From assembly GCA_000708835.1 (NCBI GenBank), contig DF237623.1, forward strand, positions 1 to 44,617: DNA of 44,617 bases, read 5' to 3'. The number at the start of each line of letters is the position of its first letter. Position 1 is the stretch's first letter. The notes under the pieces were generated by a model. It had not been told where the DNA came from and did not search any database. It saw only the letters and a program-made list of their open reading frames with translations. Below are positions 1-10,295 of this stretch, piece after piece. The position numbers were made by a program, and so were the translations under genes. This DNA is from Klebsormidium nitens (taxonomy: Eukaryota; Streptophyta; Klebsormidiophyceae; Klebsormidiales; Klebsormidiaceae).

Positions 1-252
1 GCACATGTGAAGTAGACAGGCAGCGTGTGACCCTGTCCAACCGTCACAAACTTACACTTTGTAAAGATCTGAAGGCTAGCGAGGAAGACGATCATTCGAG
101 TAGACCTCGCGAGGCATTGACTTGAGTCGACACAATTGAACTTGTTGCTTGTTTGATTGCTTGTTTGAGAGGCGCTTGCTTCTAGTAGCGTTTTGGTTTG
201 GGACACTTGTCTCCGTAGCGTTTGGCTGGCATTTCTGCGAGTATTGCATACT

Positions 253-687
253 TGGGCGTGGTCTCAAAACAGATTTGCAGTCACTATGAGAACGCCGACA
301 ATTTGCCAGCCGCCGGGCCCCCACCCCCCTGAATTTTCAGCCAAATTTGGGGCCAGCCGCCGGGCTGCCCCCCCCCAAAAATTGGGAACAAAATTCCAAA
401 AACTGAGGCTATACGGAACTTTTTGGGCAACATACGGCCGGGAATGCACAAAGAACTATTTCCTATGTTTCATAAGCGCGTGGCGGCTGCGAAAACCGCC
501 GGCATATCTTGGAATCATGCAACTTTTGTTGGTTTGGAACCCGGGCATGTTTTCCCCGAGCACAGCCGCCGGCCGCCAGACCCCTGGGCCGCCGGGCACT
601 TTCGCCAGCCGCCGGGCCCCCACCCCACTCGAGCAAATGTCGGCGTTCTCGCAGTGGCTGTAAATGTGTTTTGAGACCACGCCTAGG
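253..687. repeat. Foldback (MITE-like) element
   Basis: The arms at about 253-305 and 634-687 are inverted copies of each other, roughly 53 bp with about eight mismatches. Both carry the core GGCGTGGTCTCAAAAC and, further in, GAGAACGCCGACA. The roughly 330-bp centre is GC-rich and repeats a short GCCAGCCGCCGGGC motif near 304, 350 and 604, with variants near 565-600. The open frames here come from this low-complexity sequence and are not genes. No target-site duplication is obvious. This looks like a non-autonomous inverted-repeat transposon, inferred from structure only. Confidence 0.6.
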
Positions 688-1251
688 TGTGAGATTGTCA
701 GGCCTTCCGGGACGCCTTAAGCCCCGCAACGACGTTCTCAGCCTCATACCCTCTCGCAACCTGCCATATCACTTGGTTCTGAGCTCGATCAGACTTCACC
801 GCGAATGTACAACATTGCAACGTGGTGAATGCACAGTGGCCCAGTCAACGGGAGCACAGTGCCAGTGGTGAGCTTGTGCGAGTTGTAACTGTTTGTCTCG
901 ATTCGTCACTTCACATGACTGCTAGCTGGAGTGGTTTGGGACACTCCCCTGTGCAATACTTCTCGGTAGTATCGCACTTGTCCGGTTAGCTTTGCATGGG
1001 CCCAACGCTATATTCCGCTGCCTGCTAATCGATAGTTAAGTTGTCTGTAGCTCCACGCTGAGTTACGCTGACAGTTAGCTGTGGGTTAGTATAACTCTGA
1101 GCCATACGGGAGTGGGAACTAGGAGTGGTGTTTATTGTAGACTCCTGCTAGTGGTCCCAGCGTTCCGGTGGTCTTCCTAGTGCAGTACAGAGTGCCCCTA
1201 TAATACCCCCCTTCGCTTGATTTTCCACGGAAAACATTGTGCCCGGGGGAC

Positions 1252-1314
1252 GTCGACCTAGCGTAGTGGTAGTGCGAAGTGTCCAAGGCCTCAAAACGGA
1301 GGCTCGAATCCGTC
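1252..1314 (+). repeat. tRNA-like SINE head (candidate)
   Basis: An A-box-like TAGCGTAGTGG (1259-1269) is followed by a B-box-like GGCTCGAATCC (1301-1311). The start-to-start spacing of 42 bp is that of a tRNA. The D-arm can pair (GCGT with GTGC using wobbles), while the T-arm has one mismatch and no proper acceptor stem exists. That fits a tRNA-derived SINE or decayed tRNA rather than a working tRNA. A hexamer-rich stretch at 1720-1760 could be its 3' tail. Confidence 0.4.
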
Positions 1315-1718
1315 AAAAACTTCTACTTTTTGGGTGTTCCGCAGAGCGGCGCATGCAGTATCACAGTAAATTTACTCGAGCCGATCACCTAGGAGTCTGA
1401 AGAGTCGAATCCGGACCTTTCAAATCAATTCGGGGTACGCCCCGGCGACTCCGGCGCTTTGCGGCGCAGGTCTCTAGATTTTCACAATGACTTGTGATCT
1501 CCCCGTGTCCTCTGGACTCGAAGTGGACAGAGTTGCGAATCACCGTACGCCGGTGTCATCAGTTTCAACCGAGCACCGACTTTCGAGTGACAAGCGGTAT
1601 GTAGAGTGAACCGCGTGAAGTTGTGCGATCGACGGCGAGATTGGTGACGGGTCGTGACCGCCGGCTGCCGGTATCTGCTTAGCGTCCGGCGTCACGGGTT
1701 ACAGAACGCCCACTTCAA

Positions 1719-1793
1719 GATGTACAGTTACAGGTACAGTTACAGTTTTAGTACAGTGTACAGTTTCATTTATAATAACACTTACAGTTTTGA
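1719..1793 (+). repeat. ACAGTT hexamer-rich stretch
   Basis: Degenerate tandem TACAGT/ACAGTT units run through this stretch, densest at 1723-1755. The same hexamer recurs at about 1914-1950 and 2600-2625, on either side of the LINE remnant. That suggests retroelement 3' tails rather than an independent microsatellite. Confidence 0.5.
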
Positions 1794-1951
1794 TTTAACG
1801 GTTATTGTCACACTCAAAACTACGACATGACTCTGGATAAGTTGCAACTTTAGTGGAGTGGATCGTGTACAGCCATGGTTAAAACGGCACAGACAAAGTT
1901 ACAGAGACCAGTCACAGTTAAAGTTACAGTTACAGTTACAGCTACAGTATC

Positions 1952-2625
1952 CAAGAAATTCGATCTTGGTTCGGTGATATGATTTCGATCTTATATCCGA
2001 CTCTCGATTATCATAATCTAGAACTCCCCGTACTCTTATTTGGTTACAATACACATATACCCGCTCGCGACATTGCCCCGTGGAAACTTCTTCACGCAGA
2101 AACCCTCCGTGCAATATGGTTAGCGCGCAATGAAAGCATTTTTGAAGGAAGGACTGTATCTCTGAACGAAACCATTGCTCTTATCAAATGCCGCATTCTT
2201 CAATCTGCACAGATTTACTATTATAACATTCGCAATTCACATGCTAAGAACAAGAGACGTCGCATTAAAAGATTCCTGCATCTTTGGACAATCACTGTCC
2301 CCATTTGCATGCTAAATAGTAAAGGCTATCTTGCTTTGAACCCTCTTCTGACGACTTAGCCTAGCCGCTATATACCGCACATATAATCAACGGATCAGCG
2401 CTATCTTATACATGTTCACCACAACGTGATTATCGCGGTCTTTATTGTTCGATAAAAGGGGGTGGCCCGGGAGCATAACCCGGTCTGTTTTTAAGCATCC
2501 TGTGAACCCACGAGCTAGTGCGGTTTCTTAGGAACCCTAGCTCGGTGGGGGATGCCCACCTTCCTCCCTGCGGGGAAAGAAAAAAAAAAATAAAACAAAA
2601 AGTTACAGCTACAGTTACAGTTATC
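1952..2625 (+). mobile_element. 5'-truncated LINE remnant, reverse transcriptase C-terminal end
   Basis: The open frame 1979-2359 reads like the C-terminal end of a non-LTR retrotransposon ORF2: a His-Ala-Glu, then an IWLARNESIF block, then a helix ending in a YYYN-type motif and a basic stretch. This is the zinc-finger-proximal part found after the reverse transcriptase domain of plant LINEs. The catalytic palm is absent, so the copy is truncated at its 5' end. About 240 bp of possible 3' UTR follows, then an A-rich run (2580-2600) and GTTACA-type hexamers (2600-2625). The same hexamers lie just upstream (1914-1950). The assignment rests on motif resemblance only. Confidence 0.55.
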
Positions 2626-3639
2626 TGCTTACATAACAAATCTAACCTTACCCGGTTGAGGTTCACTACGTATATGCAGAGCTCGGTTCATCATCGTGGG
2701 GGGTGCCGCGGGAAAATTTAGACACAGGTAATCTATTGAAGTTCCAAAGCTACGGTCAAAATCGTCCGGGAAATCGACGGGCCTGGATTGTCGGGCCTGG
2801 ATTGTGCGGGCCTGGATTGGTACTCTCCCTTCTAGGGCGGCTCAGTTGAGAGGAGATATAGAGGTGCTGTGTCAAGGCCTCGAATATGTGCGTACTGACT
2901 CTTACCAATCTAGGGTGCCGGGTCACTTTGAACTGGCGCATGCACCCCCTAATCGGTATTCTGTTCAAATCTGTTGAAGGGAGGGGGCTTGGGTTGCTTC
3001 AAAGTTCAGCGGCCAGCCAGACAAAGGTGTGGATGAGCAGTGAGGGGGGGACTTGAGGCCTTTGGCAGGCTTCAAGGCCGCGAGCTAAGCCCCAGCCGGA
3101 TTTCAGCTGAAGAACATACATTAATACATACGGTATGCTTCCGGCTCTGCCCTTCGTAATAGGTAGCAAGGACATTCATATGCAGCCGATCAGGCTCCAA
3201 ACCGCTGTTGAACCACCGACAAGAGAAGGCATTGGCAAATCCCAAGTTTTTCCCATGATGCCGCATAGTTCATCATCTGTACCACCCGGGGTGACCAATT
3301 CGATGAACATCTATGTAGGCCGGCGATATCGACCCACACATGTGGTCCAGCTAGCTCTCCATGCAAGCTTATACGCCACATTGGCCACAATACATAAGCA
3401 TATAACCCCGGGGCACAATAGAAACTAAGTTGGATGAGTACGATCTAGGCTGCTCCCCCATGGGCCAGGCTTGTTCTCACATGTGCCAGGAACTCCCTGG
3501 TCTCCGCATATGTGGCTCGAAGGACAGGTAGAGACACGGGCTCCATAACTCGGGTCAGACCGGCGGCCTCGGAGGACCCCGGCCCTTGGGCCCAAGAACT
3601 CATTGCAAGAGTCGTGACTAAAGCGACTAGGTTTGAATT

Positions 3640-3700
3640 GGATTTGAACCCATGACTCGAAATGTGATTTGTGACGTAGGACTTAACACTTGAATGCCAT
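3640..3700 (-). repeat. Second tRNA-like (SINE-type) promoter region
   Basis: On the minus strand 3650-3640 reads GGTTCAAATCC, an exact match to the tRNA B-box consensus. About 50 bp upstream 3699-3689 reads TGGCATTCAAG, a weak A-box. The larger spacing resembles a class II tRNA or a tRNA-derived SINE. No acceptor stem pairs, so this is not a functional tRNA gene. It lies about 250 bp beyond the 3' end of GAPN. Confidence 0.35.
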
Positions 3701-3950
3701 ACTTCCACCTTAATGAGCATCCGATCACATGTTCCCAATAAAATATACTGGTTGGTACACGGACAGAGTGAAAACGGTATGTCCATAATCTGCCAGCCTG
3801 CTCCTTCTTCGTACAAAATTCCACCGATTACCCCAGCTTTCAAAAAGACATAGGTTCTGACTAACTGTGCGCAAGCTGATTTGGACTCGTGGTTTTATAA
3901 ATGGCCAGAGCTCATTCGTTCTATTTACAGAAAGCAAGAGCTTATGGGAG

Positions 3951-6900
3951 CTAGCCCATGGTGTATGATGCACTTGGAAGGTTGATCACTGTGCTCTTTG
4001 TCTTGGTCATCAACAGGATGCTGTTTGGGATACCTTGAGTGCCAATACCTGCAACAAAGAGGAGACCATGCCATCAATTTTGCAATCAGTAAACCCTGCG
4101 AATATAACACTGTCTCCATCCAATGCATTTTTTCGAACCCTCTAAGCAATCGACTATAGTACTACCAGCTGCTTGTAGCCTTTTCAAACACAGGCGTGCC
4201 TGCATCAGGTTGCGACCGCACACAATACAAGAAACGCATGACCAACACGCCCGCTCTCTCACAACGTGAAGCTTGCGCTCAAGGAGACGCTGTGCGGCAA
4301 GCACGAATTCATTTCTCACCGGAGTCCCTGATTCCCTGGAAAGGGAAGTGGTCGGGTCCTCGCGCAGGGGCGGAGTTGATCTGCACGGTGCCCGTCTCCA
4401 TGGCATCGCTGATGAACATGGCCTTGTTGATGTCCTGCGTAAAGATGCAACCCTGCACAGCACGGCAAAAGAGGTCAACGATCCGACATCGTCCGAGATG
4501 AGCAAGACGTTGCCGCTCTAAGCGGTGTGCACTCTTTGTTGCTGATATGAGCCTTTGAACCCAGAGAAGACGACGGCGTCTGGCAACCACCGTTTGTGAC
4601 AAGTGCTTCCCAACGGCTGACACCAATATGGACAGACACAACCCAAAAGTACTAACAGCAGACGGCCCTGCATGTGGCGACATGAAGTAGCTTTTTGCAG
4701 CAAATTTGATCTCAAGGCGGGGCTAAGCGAGCCGATCTCGTAAGGTGGGCGCGCGCTTGCCTGCAGGCCGAACTGGCTGGCGTTGCAGTGGTGGATCGCC
4801 TCCTCCACGGTCTTGACCCGGATGACCGGCAGGATGGGCCCGAACGGCTCCTCCCACGCGATGCGCATCTCCGGCTTCACGTGGTCGATCAGGACCGGCC
4901 AAATCAGGTTGCCCTCGCGCTTGTACGCCTGTGGGGCACACGCACGCGGGTGTTAAGGGCACAGTCAGGGGTACAAGTTGTTGTCTGTAGATGATTGTCT
5001 AGGGGAATATATGCTTAATCTAGACCTTTCTGATGCTGCATCGCTGTTGAGCGTGAACAATTGTCCGGGCGGACTACATAACTGACCCAGATCTTTCTGA
5101 CGTTGCAAACGCTGCTGACGGGACAAAGCCTTTTCAAAAGCTTATCTTTCTGCAGCAGATACTGAATCCAATGCTGAGTCTTCGTACACTGTACGGACAC
5201 CTTCTCCAAAGTGCACATGCACCGGCCGCTTCTAACATTTCAAAACAGAGCTGCTATAGGAGTTCCTTGATGGTCAAAGATCCGGCTTCTCGTGCTAGGA
5301 TTTCATCCCTGCCCACCCGCAAACACGTCCGTGAGCAACGTGTGCAGCGGGTTACCTGGCAAAGCGTGGCGCCCTTGGTCTCGGCGTCCTTGACGAGGCC
5401 CTCGATGAAGTTGGCGCTCGACTCGGTGACGACGGGCGTGATCTGCGCGTCGTCCTCGGGCATGCCCACGCTGAGCTTGGCCACCTTGGCGTTCACCAGC
5501 TCCACGAGCTTGTCGGCAACGCTCTCCAGCACCAGCACCACCTTGATCGCAGTGCACCGTTGCCCACTGCGCGCGCCAGGCACACAAATACGTGAGCAAT
5601 TAGACTGACAAATGCGACCGACTCTTGACCAATCAATTTTCTCCATCCATGAGCCGCATTCTCCCCAGAGCTACCCTTGAAAGTTATGACGAACGACGGA
5701 CAGTGGTCGAGGCCGCCGCGTGGTGAGAGTACATGTTCGGGGCAACCCCCTGCGGAAGATCTACAGTCAAATTTTGATCGACAATCAGACATCTCGGCAG
5801 CAGTACGAGGCCCTGGCGACGTTTGAGGGCCGACAGACGCCCAGAGCATCCTTACGAGGATGAATTGGGGGCTAATTGGTGTTGCAACACTGGGGATGGC
5901 ACATGCGGGACCCCTTAAACACTTTCAACATAGTTTGTGGCGGTCACCTGTAGGAGAAGCCCCCCTTGATGATGTTGGCGGCCACCAAGTCGAGGTCGGC
6001 GTCCTCCAGCACGATGCACGCGTCCTTGCCGCCCAGCTCCATCTGCATCGGCACCATGCCCGCCTTGCGCGCAATGCTGATGCCCGTGTCGCCGCCGGTG
6101 AAGCTGCGGGACACAGGTATAACATCTAGGGTCAGGCACGTCCACAGCGACTGCTGTAAGAGGGTAGCCATAAGCGTGCCGAAAGAATGGGATACCTGCT
6201 AGAAGCAACTGGTCCGTCTAACCAAGCACTCGTTTGCAAGGGTTATAGGGGATCGTCAAGGTCAGAAATCTCGCATAATTTGAAGGCTGTCGCTCACGCG
6301 AGATATCGACACTCGACACACAAAGAGGACAACTCCCATCAGTGGCTGCCTGCTTTTCGGAACTATTCAGAAGCACTGAGTGATACATCCCCCAAGATAC
6401 AGCGCTCAACGACTACCTAGCGTACATCTTCAATCTGGACTACTGAGCATACCTGATGCAGTTGACGCTGGGGTGAGTGGTGAGGAAGTCGCCGATCTCG
6501 GAGCCCTTGCCGGTGACGCAGCTGAGCAGGCCCGGGGGGAAGCCCGCCAGGTGGAAGCAGTGCACCATGTGCAGCCCCGACACAGCACCCTGTGCACAAC
6601 ACAGCGTCAGGGCACCCTCAAAGCAGGAGTCGAGGCCGGAAGATATGTAGTGCTGCGGCCTAGATCACAGGAGCCATGTCAAAAGACAGACTGGGAGAAG
6701 CAACAAATTGGCGTCGGAAGGAAGCTACGAGGGGTTCGGTAAAGCCAAGCGTACGCCACTCACCTGGGTGGGGGGCTTGAGGACAACGGCGTTTCCAGCA
6801 ATAAGGGCAGGGGCGATCTTAGAGACAGCGAGGTTGACGGGGTAGCTGCAGGGCAAGGAAGATACGCAGTTGCAGCTTCCCATTTCGTCTACCAGGTCAA

Positions 6901-9360
6901 TCAAAGATGAGTCGAAGTGATTGTCTTGTCACGTTGCTTCAGCTCAGAGGGCGCGATTGCTAATCAAAGGGGCAAGGGTATATGTCAAGCACACATTTCT
7001 AACCATCCATAGAAGCTGGGGAACAAAGTTGAAGCGTGACTGGCTTACTTGAACGGCGGGATGCAGAGGACTGTGCCCAAGGGAATCTGCAAGTGCCAGG
7101 AATACAGGAGTCAGCTCTTGCATCGGTCAAACCTGATAATCAGATCGACCACCTCTAAAAGCTTCAGACCAGCCGCTTTACACTGACGAATCTAAGGATT
7201 GAAGCGCATGATCCTTGGCCACCGCCTTTCCTTGCAGGAACTCTTCATGGGTCAGACTATACAGTAGTGCGCCAACAGCTCACAATCCCAGAAAATACAT
7301 TGCGGACCACTCCGGATATGAGGAGTCAGTGACTTTGCTGTCCTGGCAAGTACGATGCTCACCTTTGATGCCAGGCACAATTTGTTGCGGTCAGTTCCAG
7401 GGAAGCTGTCCGACATAATGAACTTGCCCTCGCCAAGCAGGCGCACTCCCTCCTCAGCACAGTACGAGATCAGGTCTCCCGAGCGCACAACCTGTGCGGG
7501 GAGTGGGGCACAGAATCAGGTCAGTTAACCATCCAAAGCGGCTGCGTCCTACTTACTCGCGTCCTACTTACTCCCGTCCTACTTACTCCTCCTGAAAAAG
7601 TAACATTAGTGCATGAGTATATTTGTGCACCAGTTTATTGATGTAAGGCGCACTCAAACAAAGCATTTCTCTAACCAAGGAGTGTTGTTGATGATCCAAG
7701 CAAGCATGCCTGAAAGTCAAAGCCATGCTTGGTGGTGCGCACCTCAGTCACGGCATCCTTTGCTGGCTTGGCAATCTCCTTGACCAGCGCGGCTGCGATG
7801 GGCGTCTTGTGCTCCTTGAGCATCGCCGCCGCCTTGTGCAGTAGCTCCGCACGCTTCCACAGTGGGGTCTTGGCCCATGCCTTTTGCGCCACCTTGGCAG
7901 AAGCAAACACCGCATTCACCTCGTCCTGGGTGCACGCTGGACAAGCAATGTGGCACGTCAGCACTGGCAGAAACTTGACTCGTTGAGCAGAGGTTCCTGA
8001 AAAGGTTGGATGAAACGTGCAAAGGAGACACCGTTCTTCCTACAAACAGATTGCTAAGAGCACACAATTGGGAAGCATATATTTGACTGCCACCTTTTCG
8101 AAATTTGCGCAATCTGGACCTGTAATCAGCCAGACAATTTCTGATCATCGTTGTTTCGCAGACACGAGTTGAAACTACTTGACAAAACATGCTTGTCAAG
8201 CGCACCATAGTCGTTTGATCAGGATGGACAACACCATGCGGTGAGCCGCCGTTCCTCCTACGAACAATTTGCTAAGAGCATAAAAGAGGAAAGCAGATAA
8301 GTGGCTCTTAGACTGCCACCTGTACTTGATTGCGGTCTGGACAAGCAACCACGTTTTTCTGAGGCAGCTAATAAAAGATCATCACATGTTTCTCACGCCA
8401 TGTTTTGAATCTACTTTAAGAAATAGGTTCTACATCTGTAAGCGGCTGACTGTAGATCGCCACCTATGGGTTTAGTGAGAAGCGCCATGCAGCAGAACAT
8501 GTTAAATTGCACAATAACAAAGTATAAAGGACCTTCCAAGCATTTCTGATCGTTCAAAGTTTGCAAAGAACCACCCTAAACGCCCGAGTCAGTTCATGAC
8601 AATGTTCATGACTCAACATAAAGTGCTTCTATTGTTGTCATGGCAATACTCGCCCCATTTGTGGACCACTTTGCACTTGGATAGCTAAGTATGTAAAACA
8701 GCAATGTCAATGCAACTAAAGCCAAGGGGTGCATTGCATGCTCCCGCACAACTCGAGCTCTTCCAAGGACATCTTCCATCCACATGATTGTAGTACCACA
8801 AGCTTTGCAAACTGAGAAGCTAAATCATCTGAGTTAAGCCTTGAGCTTTCATTGCTCCTTCATTGATAGCTTTCATTTGGAGAAAGCAAAGGATTTCAAT
8901 AAAGGCCTGAATGGGACGCAAGCAGAAAGCCATGAAAGTTCTCTGAACGCATGGCAGGACCGACTACGACGAGGAGTCTCCTGCTGCAGATCTTCTGATC
9001 CTCTTTGCCTCAGATCTGACGTAGTGAGCAGGACTATGAATCACAAAAGACGAAAGAATTACGCTGCAAGCGCTGATGTGCTACTGAGTTGCTCAGATCA
9101 ATTGTGCGGACAACTCTAAATGACGAGTACATCATTTGCTAGCTTGCAATCAGTGACCAAGGAAGCCAGATCAAGCAAGCGAGATAAAGCTCGGATCCAT
9201 CAGAGTCCGCACCTTGCACTTTGTATTGGACCTTTTGCGTGCTTGGGTTGACCACATTCACGGTCTTCTTCGAGGCCGACTCCTGCCATTTGCCCTCCGA
9301 ATAAAACTTGAAGGTATCCTCCCCAGCCGCAAGATCTTCGAAAACACCCGTGCCCGCCAT
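3951..9360 (-). CDS. GAPN: Non-phosphorylating NADP-dependent glyceraldehyde-3-phosphate dehydrogenase
   Basis: It oxidises glyceraldehyde 3-phosphate directly to 3-phosphoglycerate with NADP+, giving cytosolic NADPH (aldehyde dehydrogenase superfamily). Exons: 9213-9360, 7743-7936, 7363-7491, 7049-7086, 6764-6845, 6453-6589, 5948-6103, 5356-5566, 4761-4928, 4320-4452, 3951-4048. They total 1494 nt, or 497 residues, the usual length of plant GAPN. Visible landmarks are Asn170 in PPFNYP, Glu265 in MELGGKD, catalytic Cys299 in GQRCTA, the [12 protein letters not shown] block and the C-terminal YTMG end. The start was chosen because MAGTGVF matches plant GAPN; an in-frame ATG lies 12 codons upstream. 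No targeting peptide is visible. Oddities: a 38-bp exon, a 1.3-kb first intron, and a GC-AG intron after exon 9. Identity is very secure; individual splice points are well supported by phase. Confidence 0.95.
7546..7590 (+). repeat. 15-bp tandem repeat, three copies
   Basis: GTCCTACTTACTC plus two variable bases is repeated head to tail at 7546, 7561 and 7576, inside GAPN intron 2. It is a small minisatellite with no visible role. Confidence 0.85.
8029..8420 (+). repeat. Imperfect ~218-bp tandem duplication in GAPN intron 1
   Basis: The block starting CCGTTCTTCCTAC at 8031 recurs as CCGTTCCTCCTAC at 8249. It keeps the same order of sub-blocks (TTGCTAAGAGCA, GACTGCCACCT, TCTGGAC, ACTAC/TTT-rich end) with many substitutions. 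This is an old intronic duplication that helps explain the unusual length of intron 1. Confidence 0.6.
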
Positions 9361-9612
9361 GATCCTATACCAAAAGACCAACGCCAAGCCTTTCACAAGT
9401 TTCAGCTGCTGCCACAGACCCCTTGTTCTTCCTCAACTTCAAGTTCAAGCTGACGTTTGAGATACCCGAATAAACTTCGCAATGTGTTCAATCTCGCTGC
9501 TTCGCAAGCCAGTCCCGCAAGCACTTGCAATCCTCAACTCTCGCAAAAGTTCTCAGCAAGACGTTGCGTATCAGTCATGCAGCACAGCCGCGCCCTGCAT
9601 GCATATGTAAAG

Positions 9613-9707
9613 GTTATCCAACGAGTGCGAGAGAATGGCCCCGAGTGGAATATGAAGCTCGAGTTTGACGCGAAATCTTCGATATTCTCTCGCACTCGTT
9701 GGATAAC
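9613..9707. mobile_element. Right-end/right-end palindrome of the TTATCC element
   Basis: A perfect 24-bp inverted repeat (9613-9636 and 9684-9707) carries the right-hand terminus of the element seen complete at 11472-11801. The middle contains the element's central CGAGTGGAATATGAAGCTCGAG block. This copy is therefore two right ends facing each other, with both left arms lost. Confidence 0.75.
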
Positions 9708-9903
9708 TACCGTACTGCTATTTATTCTCGGCAAAAAATAAATAATTATCCGGGCCTGCCGAAAATTTCAGAAAATACTTTGAGGCGATAATGGTTCGAT
9801 AACGGTTATTTTAGCAGGTAACCACTGGTCTGCCGAAAGGATAGAAAGTTTCATAATTAATTATTCGGCGTCGAAGGTGCTGAAATCAAATAGCAGTACG
9901 GTA
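9708..9903. mobile_element. 196-bp terminal-inverted-repeat element
   Basis: A perfect 16-bp inverted repeat, TACCGTACTGCTATTT at 9708-9723 and its complement at 9888-9903, bounds an AT-rich interior with no coding capacity. It lies exactly between the right-right palindrome and the left-left palindrome of the neighbouring family. That suggests a non-autonomous DNA transposon inserted at their junction. No target-site duplication could be assigned with confidence. Confidence 0.65.
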
Positions 9904-9906
9904 CTA

Positions 9907-10295
9907 CTTATCCCACGACCGGTTTTTGCGCTCAGCCATTTCGGCGTTGAGTATTAGTAAAGTTTCGGCGTCGAACTTAATCGGCGACCCAGGCGTTGAA
10001 TATATATTTTTATTCAACGCTCAGCGGTGGAATAAACGCGAGACCCTTACCAGGTTCGACGATACATCGGAGTCCGGTCGTGAGATAAGTCGGTTACCCT
10101 CACTCCTGCTCGAGCATATCGAAGATTTCGCGTCGAACGAGAGCGGATATTCCACGAGGGCCTCCGAGGCCCGGGTGGAATATGAAGCTCGAGTATATAT
10201 ATTCAACGCCTGGGTCGCCGACTAAGTTCGACGCCGAAACTTTACTAATACTCAACGCCGAAATGGCTGAGCGCAAAAACCGGTCGTGGGATAAG
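9907..10295. mobile_element. Left-end/left-end palindrome of the TTATCC element
   Basis: It begins CTTATCCCACGACCGG at 9907 and ends with the complement of that sequence at 10295. About 100 bp at each end match in inverted orientation (the arm containing GCGCTCAGCCATTTCGGCG). The first 220 bp are nearly identical to 11472-11695. The central GC-rich segment (10131-10193) lies in the opposite orientation to that of the complete copy. This is a rearranged derivative, not a simple insertion. Confidence 0.75.

Noticed and set aside
193-871. Overlapping open frames at the left end as genes
   Set aside because: They arise inside the foldback element from GCC/CCC-rich repeats and have no family resemblance or splice support.
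1259-1311. A functional tRNA gene
   Set aside because: The internal promoter boxes are present, but the acceptor stem does not pair and the T-stem has a mismatch.
4741-4763. Exon 9 of GAPN reading on past 4761
   Set aside because: The continuation would lose the conserved GLQ-GCIF junction. The GC donor restores it in phase.
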